A stretch of DNA of 64,000 bases from the NCBI GenBank assembly GCA_036346405.1, contig CM070551.1, positions 61,842,587-61,906,586 of the forward strand. The letters are read 5' to 3'. This DNA comes from Phyllostachys edulis. Lineage: Eukaryota > Streptophyta > Magnoliopsida > Poales > Poaceae. A model generated the notes under the pieces. It worked only from the letters and a program-made list of their open reading frames with translations, ran no database searches and was not told the origin of the DNA. A program made the position numbers and the translations under genes. Below are positions 23,538 through 36,113 of this stretch, piece by piece; position 1 is the first letter of the stretch, and each line of letters begins with the position of its first letter.

Positions 23538-26532
23538 AACCTCCCCCCCTTAGAAAGAATCTCGTCCCCGAGATTCAGACGGAAAAAAGGATAGGGACAG
23601 AAAGACTTAGTCGCTTTGTTAAAATCCAATTATCTTTTCAAAGATTGAATGACTCAATCTTCAACCAATACCACTACTATCCCAACACTATCGGCTCCGC
23701 AACCTCTAATTGTAGTTCATCCAATAAAAATCCACCGATCATATTCAATCTAAGGCAAGCAAACTCCAACCTATCGTTCCACAATTTATACAAGAACCAT
23801 CGAAAATCACTTGCTTTGATGTGATCCTCCAAACCACCACAAATTCCTAGGTTAGTTTGATTTCCAAAAAGGGTCGACTTACTTCTAAAATTTAACAATG
23901 CAGAAGTGAGCACAAACATCTATTAATCCATTCTCACAGTATAGATTGTGGTTTAACTTCGATCTCGATCACATTTTCAGGAACACTAATAATCCTAAGT
24001 GAAACCACCATATTGCTCACATATTCCATTATACTGGCTTTATAAATTTCTACCATAGGGTATCTCCAATATAACTCCCAAAACATGAGCACTAAAGAAC
24101 CGCATTTCAATGCCTACAATTTTACCAATTGACATATACTATCAACCATCCATGAATTACTTGTTGATTTCCAGCAATTTTCCCCACTACAATTTCAATT
24201 CCTAAAAGAGGGTATGTCTATATGAGATCAAATTGCATCCTCAAGCAATGCATCTATATTTCTACTTCTCAACCCTTTTGGTCAGTAGGATCAATCCACT
24301 TGCAATAATCAATCCACCAATTACTTCAAATCCATCTTTTAAAGTCTAATCCACTCATCCCTATTGTAGGATCTAATCAATCATCAAAATCAACACAATT
24401 ATCCAAGGTTAAGGATATACCTCCTTTATCCAAAGTCAACTCCGACCAAGGTAAATCAAATCATCAAAAAGATCATCCATCCAAGATGAGTTTGTAATCC
24501 ATTCATAATCCAAATAGTTTGAATCACTAACTTTGTCCAGATCAAGTTATCTATAATAATTATCTCAGTTCAGATCAACAATTATAACTTGATGTCTTCC
24601 ATAGTCTACTTATCCTCTTGCATTATCTAAATCCAATGGCTACATTTAATCATCCCCAATTAATCCAATTATATCATTTTTGGGACAACTATTCCCAAAG
24701 AGATAAATCTCCCATTTAATCCTCATAGTCATCCACTATACAACCAATCAATCATCTAATCATTCCTCATCTCTAAAGGTATTATGATCCGATTATATAC
24801 TCAAATACAACCGCACAAATCTCAAATGATCATCATAAGCATCCATCAAAATTTATAGTATCGTCACAGTTTCAAATTCTAACTTTATCACACTAAACCA
24901 AAATATGACTAACAATCTTATTGCCATATTGACTAAGATATATCTTTAATCAAAATCCCCAAGTGAACCCATAAATTAATTATTTAAGTACACTACATGT
25001 TTTCTATGAGTTCTACCTACATATCTCTCTGATATAAATCCAACATCATCCGCAGGCAAGCTTAAACATCACTATAATAGTTCCATTTATACTCATGTCG
25101 TAACCTCTGATGGTAACGTCTATCATAATCCACAATTGATCTCACAAAGGTTAATATCTCACGATTGAAAAATCTAATTAACTCTTCTAAGATCATATTC
25201 AGGGATCATGAGTAATAATTCAATTTCTCAATTATCAACTATCACTTTGACAATGGAAAACCACCGACATCAACCAAACATAAAAGATAAAATAGCAATT
25301 ATTCAATCATATCATTCTCTTTACCGATTCCACTATCAATCTCTTAATCAACAAACGACTTCCACTAAAGAGATGAGAGGGAAAAGCACAAGGTAGGAGA
25401 AACAACAGGGGTAAGGTCCTTAATTCAATTTAGAGATTTGAAGCTCCAAAACACAAGAACCAACTCGAAACAAACGAAAAAGAAAGCAGTAGGGACCGGA
25501 CAAGATACAAATGAAACACGGTTAGTTTTCCAACATAGTTGTGATACAACCCGCCCATAGGCGATGCACAACTACTTGGAACAAAAGAGAGCAATTGATC
25601 GCCACAAAATCCAGCGTCTACAAGCTAAGTAATAATATCATTAAGGTGTATATAATCTAAGAATAAACCCTAATTTAACCCTAGTATCGCAGCAAGGCAT
25701 CGTCTTCTCATCCTTTTGCTGATGCTCTGGACACGAGAGAAACCTACAATCATATGAGCTTGACGTCTCGGTCCAAAAATTGGGTACTTGCCCTCCATCT
25801 TCAGGAAGACAGTACACTTGTGGTGCAAACGCATTTGAGCCACGATGAGACGACGCCGCGTCTCCCATAACTCATGCATAGTGCAAGGATGGATCTGATC
25901 CATGATGTGAATCAATCTTGCCAACTGTCGCACTTGAGGGTCTTCCCCAGATTGGATCCTGGCAACAGTGTTCACTTCTATGCCATGTGCTTGCATAGGA
26001 AAGTGGTAGTATGGAGGCTGAGCTAACTTCGTGAAGTCATGACGAAGATGGCTCAGTGCCACACGAGCCACTTCCTGCAATGTCGTGGCCTCAGAGGTGC
26101 CACGTGCCTGGAATCCGTATGGGATACTCCCTGTCACGCGTCTAGCAATGATATTGATCACTGCCAAGTACTCCATCCCTGGTCCTCTGTCACGCCAATA
26201 GATGGAGTAGGTTGGCTGATATGTGAAGTTCGCTCTCCACATCATGTCTCTAACTAGTGCTGGGTACCCGTCCACATCTTCTGCTTGGGTCTCCTTGATA
26301 AGGTACTGATAACTCATCCAAGGACAGAATGGCAAGATGAGTTAATTTTGTAAATCAAAACAAGAATAAGGTGAGAAATAACACTAAGATGGATGAGGAA
26401 TAAAAGATATCCTAACTTGGTTTTTCTCAAATTAGTTTCATACTTTGAAAATAGTTTTAGACCAATGGACTGGCTAAACTTAACGCTCATGCTATCTCTA
26501 ACCTACAGTCAGTATGGCTCTGATACCAACGC
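23538..26532 (-). other. Internal region of the LARD-like element, with primer site and polypurine tract
   Basis: Reading right to left: primer site TGGTATCAGAGCCA (complement of 26515-26528, initiator-tRNA-Met type), four bases from the LTR; an open frame at 26335-25670; about 2 kb of AT-rich sequence (roughly 23560-25600) with many ATC- and AATC-rich stretches but no coding motif; and a polypurine tract CTAAGGGGGGGAGG next to the left LTR. No gag capsid, protease, reverse transcriptase or integrase is recognisable, so mobility must have depended on another element's proteins. Confidence 0.8.
25670..26335 (-). CDS. Open frame of unknown function in the LARD-like internal region
   Basis: A continuous frame of 221 codons without stop, far longer than anything else in this AT-rich internal region. 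Visible features: SYQYLIKETQAEDVDGYPAL, TYSIYWRDRGPGMEYLAVI, ARVALSHLRHDFTKLAQPPY and GEDPQVRQLARLIHIMDQIH; the C-terminus is rich in Lys and Arg. I know no family for it. The frame has no ATG at its first codon (TTG at 26333-26335); the first ATG is at codon 8 (WMSYQ), and an upstream exon is possible because the primer site lies only about 180 bases away. Ordered composition and length suggest a real coding past, possibly a conserved element-specific or captured sequence. It could also be a diverged gag-like protein; I see no zinc knuckle. Confidence 0.5.
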   Translation of the reverse strand: MPFCPWMSYQYLIKETQAEDVDGYPALVRDMMWRANFTYQPTYSIYWRDRGPGMEYLAVINIIARRVTGSIPYGFQARGTSEATTLQEVARVALSHLRHDFTKLAQPPYYHFPMQAHGIEVNTVARIQSGEDPQVRQLARLIHIMDQIHPCTMHELWETRRRLIVAQMRLHHKCTVFLKMEGKYPIFGPRRQAHMIVGFSRVQSISKRMRRRCLAAILGLN

Positions 26533-29500
26533 TGTGAGGACCCCCGGGTTATCTCCGTAAGACCGATACTAAGCATGGTCTTAAGGACATAACTCTAGGG
26601 CCTCAAGTAAATGGATTCCAACTTAACTCAATCTCAGTGAAAGGCTTAACTACAAACTAGAGCCCCGACGATCATCTTGCTTGCTCCTCTGCGAGCACTA
26701 CATGATTGTCGGTTCTCCAACAAGTCAAGCACTACACTTAGTGAGTTAAATAGGAAGCTACCACGAACAGCGACATGAGGTCATGTTGGCTCCCAAGATC
26801 AGCGACCAACATGCCCCAAACTCACATATAGCATTGATCATATCCATACAACATTCATACACAATAGTCCAAGAGACATACAACATAATAGTTTAAGTCT
26901 ACAACTATTACAAGTGGCCGACCGGCCAAATTCAAATAAGATCATAAAGTAACAGCGGAAGCAAGTAAATAAACCAAAACATCCAGCATGGTATGCCCCA
27001 TAACCCATCGGCAACCGACTGGGAGTTAAATGATAGCACTATTCGTCAATGTCGCCTAAATCGACACTAACGAGCTCAAAGTCTTCCTCACCTAAAATTG
27101 CAGCAACCGGGTTGAGTACAAAGGTACTCGCAAGTCTTACACAAATAAAAATTAGTTATGCTAGAGGTTGTTCCAAAGGATGGCTCATATTGGCTTAGTT
27201 TTGCAAAAGAGACGCAACAATTTACAACCTACACATACTAGTTTTTCAAGTGCCATTTCAAAATCAGATTTGAAGTAGAAGTAAAGCATGTGAATAAGTA
27301 GTAAATTGAATAACAAATAAATCATACAAATAACAAAGTGGCTGTCCACTTTGATACAACAGCAAGCATGAACATCCCATTCATGACGAATACCAAGTTA
27401 TAACCACAATTTTAATTCCAAGTCTAACAATAAGCAGCCACAAACTCAGCGATGCGTCCATAACAGCGGACACGGCTATTCGAATAGATTTATACCTGCG
27501 GGGTGTACTACTTTACCCACACGACTTGATTAGCCCGTAAGCCTCCGGATGCCTCCGAATATAGCATACTTCCTATGGTATGCGGCCGATAAATCAAGAT
27601 ATGGTCATTTTAGCAAGAAGATCCTATTGGGCTAAGTCCCAAAAACCACAGGCTCCTAGGCAACATAAGGCGTCATCGTCTATATGCCCTATCGGCCCAT
27701 AAGGAAAACATAGGGCGTCACGGTCCCATGCCTTTATAATTTCCACAACCGAGGACCTAACACAACAAAAGCTTCCCCCTACTTAACCATACGGCGCCCA
27801 TACACCGCGTGTGATAGCACGAGTTTTGCTTGAACCGTAGGTACCCAAAGTTCGGTCCTTAATTGTCCAGACAAGCCAACCACATACCCAATCTCGTGCA
27901 CAAGGCACCATCACTAACCATCACTTGTCCAGACCAAAGGTTCATTTAAAATGACAAAATTTTAACTCACAAAACAGATACGAAGATCTGAAATAAACAG
28001 GAAGTAATAAAGATTGTGTTTCCCATAATTGTCGGGTTATTCCGACAATCGACTACTGTTCTAGACTTGCATGGCTAAGCAAACACATACCACGAAATCA
28101 CACATCTTATCTTAGCATTTCAGTACTGGAATAATTCATGGATAACCACAATGACAAGGTAATAGGATGTATCTAACTATCCATCACAAAAATAGCGACA
28201 TTATCAAAAATAGCATGCAAGCAATTATCATTGCACTAACTTAATAAAACTGGGATCAAATATGATGCAAAAGAAAGTTCAAATGATGCTTGCCTTGCTG
28301 GGAGTTCACTTTCTCACTCTCGGTTACGTACTCACTTACTTCCGGCAACTCGGAATCTATAGAAAGACGATATCGAATAAACATCGAGAAAAGCCGAAAA
28401 ATTCAAAGTGCTCAAAAATACTTGAATTTTCTACAGTAGCTAGATGATGATTTTAGATGAATTTAGGTGAAAGAATTATTCCAGTTGGACTTAGTATGTG
28501 AGAGTTATGAAGGTTTGAAAATCAGTTTTCAGGAAATTCCAATTTAATTCAATTCGGTTACTGTTCACTTAATTTAATTATTTGGCCAAAATTTGCAGAG
28601 AAGTGGTGAGGATGAAGATTATATGGATGGATAGAGAATATTAATATAAGACCAAAATAATTTGGTTCATCCTATTTGGAGTTTTTATGAAATAGTTATG
28701 AATTTTTAAAGTTAAAAGCATTTTTAGTGCAAAAATAATTGTATTCCGAATTTTTCCAAATCATTTAATAATTTTTGTACACATGCTAACCTAGCCTCTG
28801 TCATGACAAATGAGGCCTACAAATATTATTTTCTATTCTATTTAATTCCTAAAGGAAAACATCTATTGGCAAATCTAATGTTCTCATAATCATTGACTTA
28901 ACCAATTCTCTGGTGTTGAATCCACTCGCATGCATAGTATTCTCCGATCATATTCGCATACCTTGATCTAAACCCCATACTAACCTCTACTAAGGCATTA
29001 TCAAGGTAGTCAATCCATCAAATAATTCCCGAACTCATAAACTTCCATCTACACAATCCTTTTAGTAGTTATATGAAATCCACCAAGTGATAAGCATATG
29101 ACCATGACTAAATCCATCAATCATTCTCCGATATACTATTTAAGCTAATACTAACTATCTAGCTCTACTAGTCTTACCTCGGTAAATCACATTCGTAAAC
29201 ACCAACATTTCCACCGATCAAGGTTTATTTGACTTACCGACACCTAATGAGCTTTACAATTATAATAACACATCCAACACTTAATACCTCATTAATAAAT
29301 CAACTTACATCTATTTCACCGGACTAGTGGGTAATGCGACAACTACTAATCCAATCACATATGCCTCTCACGATCGACTAATAATCATTTATCCACTAAT
29401 CCAATAGATACTACAATTCTACCGACTCGACACGTGGGACTTACCTAGTAAGTACATGGCAAATCCAAATATTTATTCGCAACCAAATGATCAATTGCTA

Positions 29501-32124
29501 CCTTCTCCATATTCAAGCACAAATGACTCACATGACTATTACTTAAGACACCCCATCAATCTACTCACGATTAAATAAATTATTCGAGTCAACCTCCATA
29601 TCTCAATCAATATCATCACAAGGGTTATCCATCAAGTAATAAATCATAAAATCCTTATACGTCCTAACTTCAAAATTACTAATCCAATGTGAGGGAAAAC
29701 CTCCAATTAATTTATCATCCAAAGATCACTAATTTTACATGCGACTCCAAAATCATATCATCTGATCGAATGATCCAATTTATATATATAACCTAGCATC
29801 CACCGACCAACAACACACACATTTCGCCACAATAATCTAATTATTCACATCCACCAGTATATATCGATACATAATTATGCCTACGCACAAATACGACCTA
29901 ACCGGAGAATCATACCGGTCTTAAGCTACCAAATCATTTTTACAAATAAAGATGCATAAAAAGATGACATGCACATGATTAATATGCAACATGCACAAGT
30001 AAATATCGTAAACGTGATTTGACATGAAAGATTTATACCGCGGCACTAGGCGTGCAAAATATCGCCGCCGGACATTGTCTTCTCGGCACTCGTTCGCGTC
30101 CGCCGTAGTCGTCGCCGTCGCTCTCGGCCATGCCCACGGAGCCGCCTTGCCGACGTCGTGTGCCGCTGCAGCACCGTCGAGCCGCTGCCTCGCCGTGTGC
30201 CGCATGGAGCTGCAGCATGCGAGTGTGCATGCTGCACTGTCGTGCCTCTCGGCACCGCTGCGCCACACCTTGTTGTCCTCCGTCTTGGCGCCATGCTGCT
30301 GCTGCTGCAGCACCTCGTCTTGCTCAGGTCGCCACGCCCTCGCCTAGGCGCCGCTCACCCGCTGCCCTGCCTCGCTGCTGTGCTGAGTGCCGCTGTCCGC
30401 CACTAGAGCATGGAGCCGCCTCGTCGCCCCACCTCGCTGGGCACCTCTGGACAGCAGCACTACGCCGCTGCTCGCTGCCCAAGCATGCAGCGCCTCCACC
30501 ACAGCAAGAACACACAAAAGATATCGCTTTTCAATCTCCTATGCACTACTGTGACCCTCCAATCAGCAGCCATAGGACATGCAAACTGAAAGGAACAGCA
30601 ATCAAAGTGGCTTCTCATGTGCACAATACATCACGTGCAATCTTTTGGACCAAAGAATACTGCTCTCTTATATTTGCTCCGAACAGCAACCTATGCTGCC
30701 CCTTCTCACTGGTGCTGCTGCTCCCAGCGACGTGCTGCTGCCAGCCGTGTCTCTCGGCGCCGGCTCAGCCCTTGGCCCGCGCCGCTCTGCCCAGTCGCCG
30801 TGTGACCTAGCTAGCTCCGAGCCACCGCCGCTGCAGTCCTGCCGCAAGCTTGTGCTGGCCAGCACCTCCATCCTTCCCTTTCCTCTTCTCCAATCTGTCC
30901 AAACCTTCATGCATGTAGAGGATGTTTGTATGGATGGACAGCTTATGTTATGGGAAACACAGTGGCATGACATGCAGTGGGAGATGGGAGTTTCTTGGTG
31001 GAGATTTAGAGGAGAGAAGTTGTTTTGTGCTTGAGCTCATGAGGAGAAACGAAAATGGTATGAGCTGCTAGTGGAAGAAAGTTGGTGGGTGAGTGCTCTG
31101 TTGGACAATGAGTGGTAGTGTTGCTTGGTTGGGGAGAAAAGAAATGGATGGGCAGCAGCTGTGGCGTGAAGCTTTGGGTGGCTCACGGCTGGGCATTAAA
31201 GAAATGAGGTGGTGGCTTGTGATGTGGGGAGAAGGGAACATGGCGAAGGGGTTGTTCGGCTGGGAGAAAATAAAATTCGTATGAACAGTATTCGGTTTTG
31301 GGGTAGTAGCGGGGACTACGATAATTTTTAGACATAGTTTCCTATCTCCAAAAATCACTAAATTTTTATGGAAGGTTCCTGACACAATGTTAATGCTTAG
31401 GTAAAATTTTTAGGAATTTATCCAGAGTGTGTTGCTCTCTAAAAATCTTTGAAGTTCCTGTTTGTCTGAAAGATGAATAGCAGTACAGTTCTTCCTCTTT
31501 TCTTCAGCTCGCTCCAGCGATCTTGTATGCGCGAACTAAACGCTAAAATGGAATGCTCTCGCAACAACGATCGCAACGGTATAACATGCATCGTCAGATT
31601 CTTGATTTTTGGTTGTGATTGCGAAGAGAGAAGTTAGGGAAAAGAATAAACACGCAGTTGTTTTATCTGCTATTTCTTTTTCTCTTTTCGCGAATTCGCT
31701 CAAACTGTCATGCATGCGAAATTGAATTGCGGAAAAGGATTGGTCATGCGATAACGATCGCGATGGTATGACATGCATGGCTCGGTTTTGAGTTTTTGGA
31801 TGAGATTAGAAGGAAAGAAGCGAAAGGAGTTAGCAGGGAAGGAAAAAGGGAGATGACCGGAAGAGATGGAACACGCAGGCGTTTCGCCTACGGTCGGTCG
31901 AACTGAAACTAATGCATGCATAATGACATGATTTTTGTGATGCATGCGAAAACCTGAAATCAAAATAATTAAATTTTTAATTTCAGTTTTTTTTTAAAAA
32001 AACAATTTGATTTTACAAACAACCTTTCAATTAAACACCAGAAAAATTTTAAAACATAGTCAAAAGTCTAATAGATCACCAAATTAAATATTAACATCCG
32101 GATTCTAAAAATCAGGATGTTACA
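26533..32124 (-). repeat. LARD-like LTR, right copy (5' LTR of the minus-strand element)
   Basis: 5592 bp, near-identical to 17960-23537, differing by scattered substitutions and small indels (for example one GCT unit fewer near 30299). It is directly next to the primer site at 26515-26528. On this strand it carries TATACCTGCGGGGTGTACTA followed by CTTTACCCACA at 27491-27521, a block also found in the LTRs at 9793 and 58228. Confidence 0.88.
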
Positions 32125-32901
32125 AACCTCCCCCCCTTAGAAAGAATCTCGTCCCCGAGATTCAGACGGAAAAAGGATAGGGACAGAAAGACTTAGTCGC
32201 TTTGTTAAAATCCAATTATCTTTTCAAAGATTGAATGACTCAATCTTCAACCAATACCACTACTATCCCAACACTATCGGCTCCGCAACCTCTAATTGTA
32301 GTTCATCCAATAAAAATCCACCGATCATATTCAATCTAAGGCAAGCAAACTCCAACCTATCGTTCCACAATTTATACAAGAACCATCGAAAATCACTTGC
32401 TTTGATGTGATCCTCCAAACCACCACAAATTCCTAGGTTAGTTTGATTTCCAAAAAGGGTCGACTTACTTCTAAAATTTAACAATGCGTAGTGAGCACAA
32501 ACATCTATTAATCCATTCTCACAAGATAGATTGTGGTTTAACCGATCTCGATCACATTTTCAGAACACTAATAATCCTAAGTGAAACCACCATATTGCTC
32601 ACATATTCCATTATCTTGGCTTTATAAATTTCTACCATAGGGTATCTCCAATATAACTCCCAAAACATGAGCACTAAAGAACCGCATTTCAATGCCTACA
32701 ATTTTACCAATTGACATATACTATCAACCATCCATGAATTACTTGTTGATTTCCAGCAATTTTCCCCACTACAATTTCAATTCCTAAAAGAGGGTATGTC
32801 TATATGAGATCAAATTGCATCCTCAAGCAATGCATCTATATTTCTACTTCTCAACCCTTTTGGTCAGTAGGATCAATCCACTTGCAATAATCAATCCACC
32901 A
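32125..32901 (-). other. Truncated second copy of the LARD-like internal region
   Basis: Repeats 23538 to about 24330, including the polypurine tract (CCTCCCCCCCTTAG) and the following AATCTCGTCCCCGAG. Similarity ends at CAATCCACCA (about 32901), after which the outer element's RNase H coding sequence starts (VYYAGEVLH). It is the relic of a tandem unit whose remaining internal part and third LTR are gone. Confidence 0.85.
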
Positions 32902-33254
32902 GTTTACTATGCAGGTGAAGTTTTACACGGGCCTAAGGAGGGATACCCTGAGGTTCAAAAACTCTTATATGCCCTCCTCATGTCTTAGAGGAAACTAATG
33001 CATTATTTCTGGGCACACAAGATAATTGTACCGTCTAAGTTTCCCTTAGGAGAGGTCCTCTAGAATACGGAAGCAGCGGGACGCATTGCAAAATGGTCAG
33101 TTGAACTTGGGGAGTTCAACCTCCATTTCGTATCCCGAATGGCCATTGATTCCCAAATCTTGGCAAACTTTGTCACCGAATTGACAAATCCTAAACCTAT
33201 TCAGGATCCTAGTACGAATCCCATGATCAGTGGACAATGTACTTTGATGGGTCA
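32902..33254 (+). pseudogene. RNase H fragment of the outer gypsy pol
   Basis: Reads VYYAGEVLH, GYPEVQKLLYALLMS then a stop, RKLMHYFWAHKIIVP, AGRIAKWSVELGEFNLHFV and, in a shifted frame, QWTMYFDG. These are the end of the RT connection and the beginning of RNase H, the last carrying the first catalytic Asp region (YFDGS-like). At least two stops and one frameshift are present. The second gypsy element inserted at the codon after this motif, duplicating GGTCA (33250-33254), although its right-hand copy has been lost. Confidence 0.82.
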
Positions 33255-34051
33255 TGACGAGGATCTAATAATCCTCATTTTATCTTTTATCTATAATTCT
33301 CAATATGGATAAATATGATGTCATGTGGTCCCTAGGTATACCCCTTATATTTACAAGGGAGAAGCCTACTAGGTGGTCGTAAGTTCTTCTATGAACACCC
33401 CCATAGTCGTAAGTTTTGCTACGACTACCTTATGGTCGTAAGTTCTTCTACGATTACTATCCAGTCGTAAGTTATTCTGCGACTACCCCATGATCGTAAG
33501 CTCTTCTATGACCAGGTCAGCCACGACTACCTTATGATCAATAAAACCTACAAACGAGTGGGTCCAATTGATTAAGGGATCTAAGCAGTTAACATACGCT
33601 GTTACTCTACGAAGTAACAGCACGTAATACTCCATTATCTCTGACAAGTAACTATCAGGCGGCGTGAAGGGGTTAACACTCCGATGATTACTGCAAACAT
33701 GCGCCCGTTATTGGATTTGATGAGGCGCCTCTTCACCAAGAGGAAGCGGCTACTCCTTCACGACTATATAAAGACAGCAATCAGAGAGGAGAAAGGGGGC
33801 AATCGGAGAAGACAGCAAGCAATCAGGAAGACAGTTAGACACTATCTTCTATAATAGTCTTAGTCTTTTCTCCCGATCGTACGAGACACACTCAATACCA
33901 TACACACACAGGAGTAGGGTTGTTATTCTTCCCGGAGAAGGCCTGAACCTGTATAAAAATACCCGTGTCAATCTCTCTACGTGATTCCATTCTAGGAGAC
34001 CCCCCCCGAATCAAACAATCTTTACGTAAGATCGGTTCTAAAACATCGACA
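33255..34051 (+). repeat. 5' LTR of the second gypsy element
   Basis: 797 bp from TGACGAGGATC to ACATCGACA. TATA box TATATAAA at 33765-33772. Between 33374 and 33540 five imperfect palindromes of the GGTCGTAAG to TACGACC type follow each other at about 30-bp spacing. The primer site TTGGCGCCGACCGTGGGGA begins two bases after the LTR. Confidence 0.9.
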
Positions 34052-34134
34052 GTTGGCGCCGACCGTGGGGATCTTCCGGTAATCTCTTGTCAACATACTC
34101 TCTTTTTCCCAAATCTCATGCACTCATGGTAGGA

Positions 34135-36113
34135 TGTAGGACCGGAAAGGCGACTAGAGGGGGGGTGAATAGACGCTATCTCTATTTTTCACCTCGATCG
34201 AACTCAACACTACTTTCACTCCAATAGCTATAAAAGCTATGAAGATCTGTATACATGCACAGCGGATGACCTGTGTTGAATCCGATCAAACCCCCGAAGG
34301 ACAAGTCTAAAAACTTCTCAAGACCACACGCACAAGACTGCAGCCAAAGCAATAAACAAAATCCACAGCCACCCGCATGAGGGGACAAGCACAGCATGAG
34401 CCGCACGCACTGCTTTTCTACCAGGCTGCTACGGGCTCTGTTTCTGTAGCAAATCTCCACGCAAAACTGAAAGACTCGGTCGAATCAAATTGCATCCAGA
34501 CAATAGAAACTACAAGATGCAGTCACAAGCACTGCTGGGAATCAAAACTGAGCACCTCACCCGCAACAATGAAGACAACCAATCAATCACTTCAGATCAT
34601 TACAACCGCCTCCCTAGGTTCCTATGCTCTGCTAGTCTACAACTTCTACAGGCTACCCAGCACGCACAGAAGAGAACCGGCCGACAAGGCAATCAATACG
34701 CAGCTACAGCCGCCGCCAGAAACAGATTTTCCAAGGCAGAACAAATTGAAAAACAGCAAACAGCTGCCGGTAATGAAGCCCAGATCCGGATTTTTCTGCG
34801 GTAGAACATGGCGCTACAGTCACAGATCTGGACTCAAGACTTCACAAAAACACTACACGAGACAAAAATCGCTGCAGTTCCAGTTTCTACGGGCGCACAG
34901 GCCTCCTCCAAGCTCCTAATTCTGCGGGCACAACAGAGCGCCGCCTAATCCCTTTCTTCGGGCCGCAGCAGGCGGAGGCAAAATGCATGAAAAAAATCAA
35001 ATCTGATCCAAGCCAACAAGGAGGCAAGAAAGAACTACTTTTCTGCGAGTACAAGCTGGCGCCGATTTTATCAATCACACACGCAATTACCAGAGGGCTC
35101 TCCACTTCCTACGCAAGAACAAGCCACCGCACGGACAAGCTTCAGCTCGACGCAATAAACAAATTGGCAGCAAGAACAAGGCAATAAAAAAAATCCCAAA
35201 TCAGAACTTCTTGCAATTTAAAAAAAAACACGATGGGACAAGCACCACTTGAGGATTCCTGTTTTCTTTACGAGAGACCACTACAGGCGCTCATATTTTT
35301 CTCCAGCAGCACACGCCTGCTACAGCCGCCGCCATCACAAGCCTCTCTTTTTCTCTCAACGGCAGCCGGGCGCACCAAAAAACGCCCCAACTATTTTTCT
35401 CAACAGCCAGCTGCTTTTTCCTCACAAGCAGCAACCCTAAATGATCCATCTACAGTTCCTTTTATAGGGCAACAACAAACCCTAAAATCCTTCTAGATGA
35501 TTTACCCTAATGGGCTTCCGTTAGGGCCCAACAACAACGGAACACACACGCCTGCTTCGCCACGTGTAGGTTGATCAACGGCTCCATGTCGTCAAGTCTC
35601 TCCCGTTCGGATCCCACCAGCACCACTGAGCACTTGCAACGACTCCCGCGCCGCTTGATCCAACCAGTCGCACCGAACCGCCCGTTCGGTCATCCTTGTC
35701 CATTTTGCGCCACGCTTGAGTCACTTGACCTCACCCGGCATCTATGATCGTTCTGGACCTTAGCTCTCCAAGCTTAGTCCCGATCCTCCTCGCCGTTGAC
35801 CGTCATTGACCTGCAAGCCACCTGCACAGCAATAGACAAGCAAACACGAATCCGGGAACAAGTTCTTCACAACTTGACCCACGTTAGCCAAAACATGCAA
35901 TATGCAACACATATGCATTAACAAATATGTATATGACCTAACCCATAATCAATTCACCACTTATATCAACAATCAGCTCAAAAGCCGGTCAGACCGCCGC
36001 TGACCTGACAGATCTGAAACTTTGTCGAAAACACATGAAACTTCAAACCAAAAGCCACATTGCCAATTATTTCATCATCCTAAGATCATGGGCATATCCC
36101 CATGATATCCACA
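34135..36113 (-). repeat. Left LTR of the copia-like element
   Basis: 1979 bp, TGTAGGACCGGAAAGGCGAC to GATATCCACA. Compared with the right LTR it lacks about 165 bp (the equivalent of roughly 42945-43110), apparently an internal deletion. Short frames inside are shared with the other LTR but change frame between the copies and have no motifs. Confidence 0.9.

Larger units (their letters stand above)
17960..32901 (-). mobile_element. LARD-like long-LTR element with an LTR-internal-LTR-partial internal structure
   Basis: Two nearly identical LTRs of 5578 bp (17960-23537) and 5592 bp (26533-32124) read TGTGAGGACCCCCGGGTTAT to GTTACA on this strand. The internal region is only about 3 kb (23538-26532). 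A primer site on the minus strand (TGGTATCAGAGCCA) abuts the right LTR, so the element runs right to left. The right LTR is followed by 777 bp (32125-32901) that repeat the start of the internal region, and then abruptly by RNase H sequence of the outer element. The structure is therefore LTR-INT-LTR-INT(truncated), as unequal recombination would produce, with the third LTR lost. Long LTRs and a short internal region without gag or pol fit the LARD class of large retrotransposon derivatives. Confidence 0.85.

Noticed and set aside
26515..26528. tRNA-like matches at 26515-26528 and 41515-41530
   Set aside because: Only the 3'-end complement of tRNA-Met is present, exactly beside LTRs: these are primer binding sites, not tRNA genes.
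17955..32913. ATGCA on both sides of the LARD-like block as a target duplication
   Set aside because: The right-hand ATGCA lies eight bases inside RNase H coding sequence unrelated to the gag flank on the left, and the block ends in a truncated internal region, so the match is probably chance.
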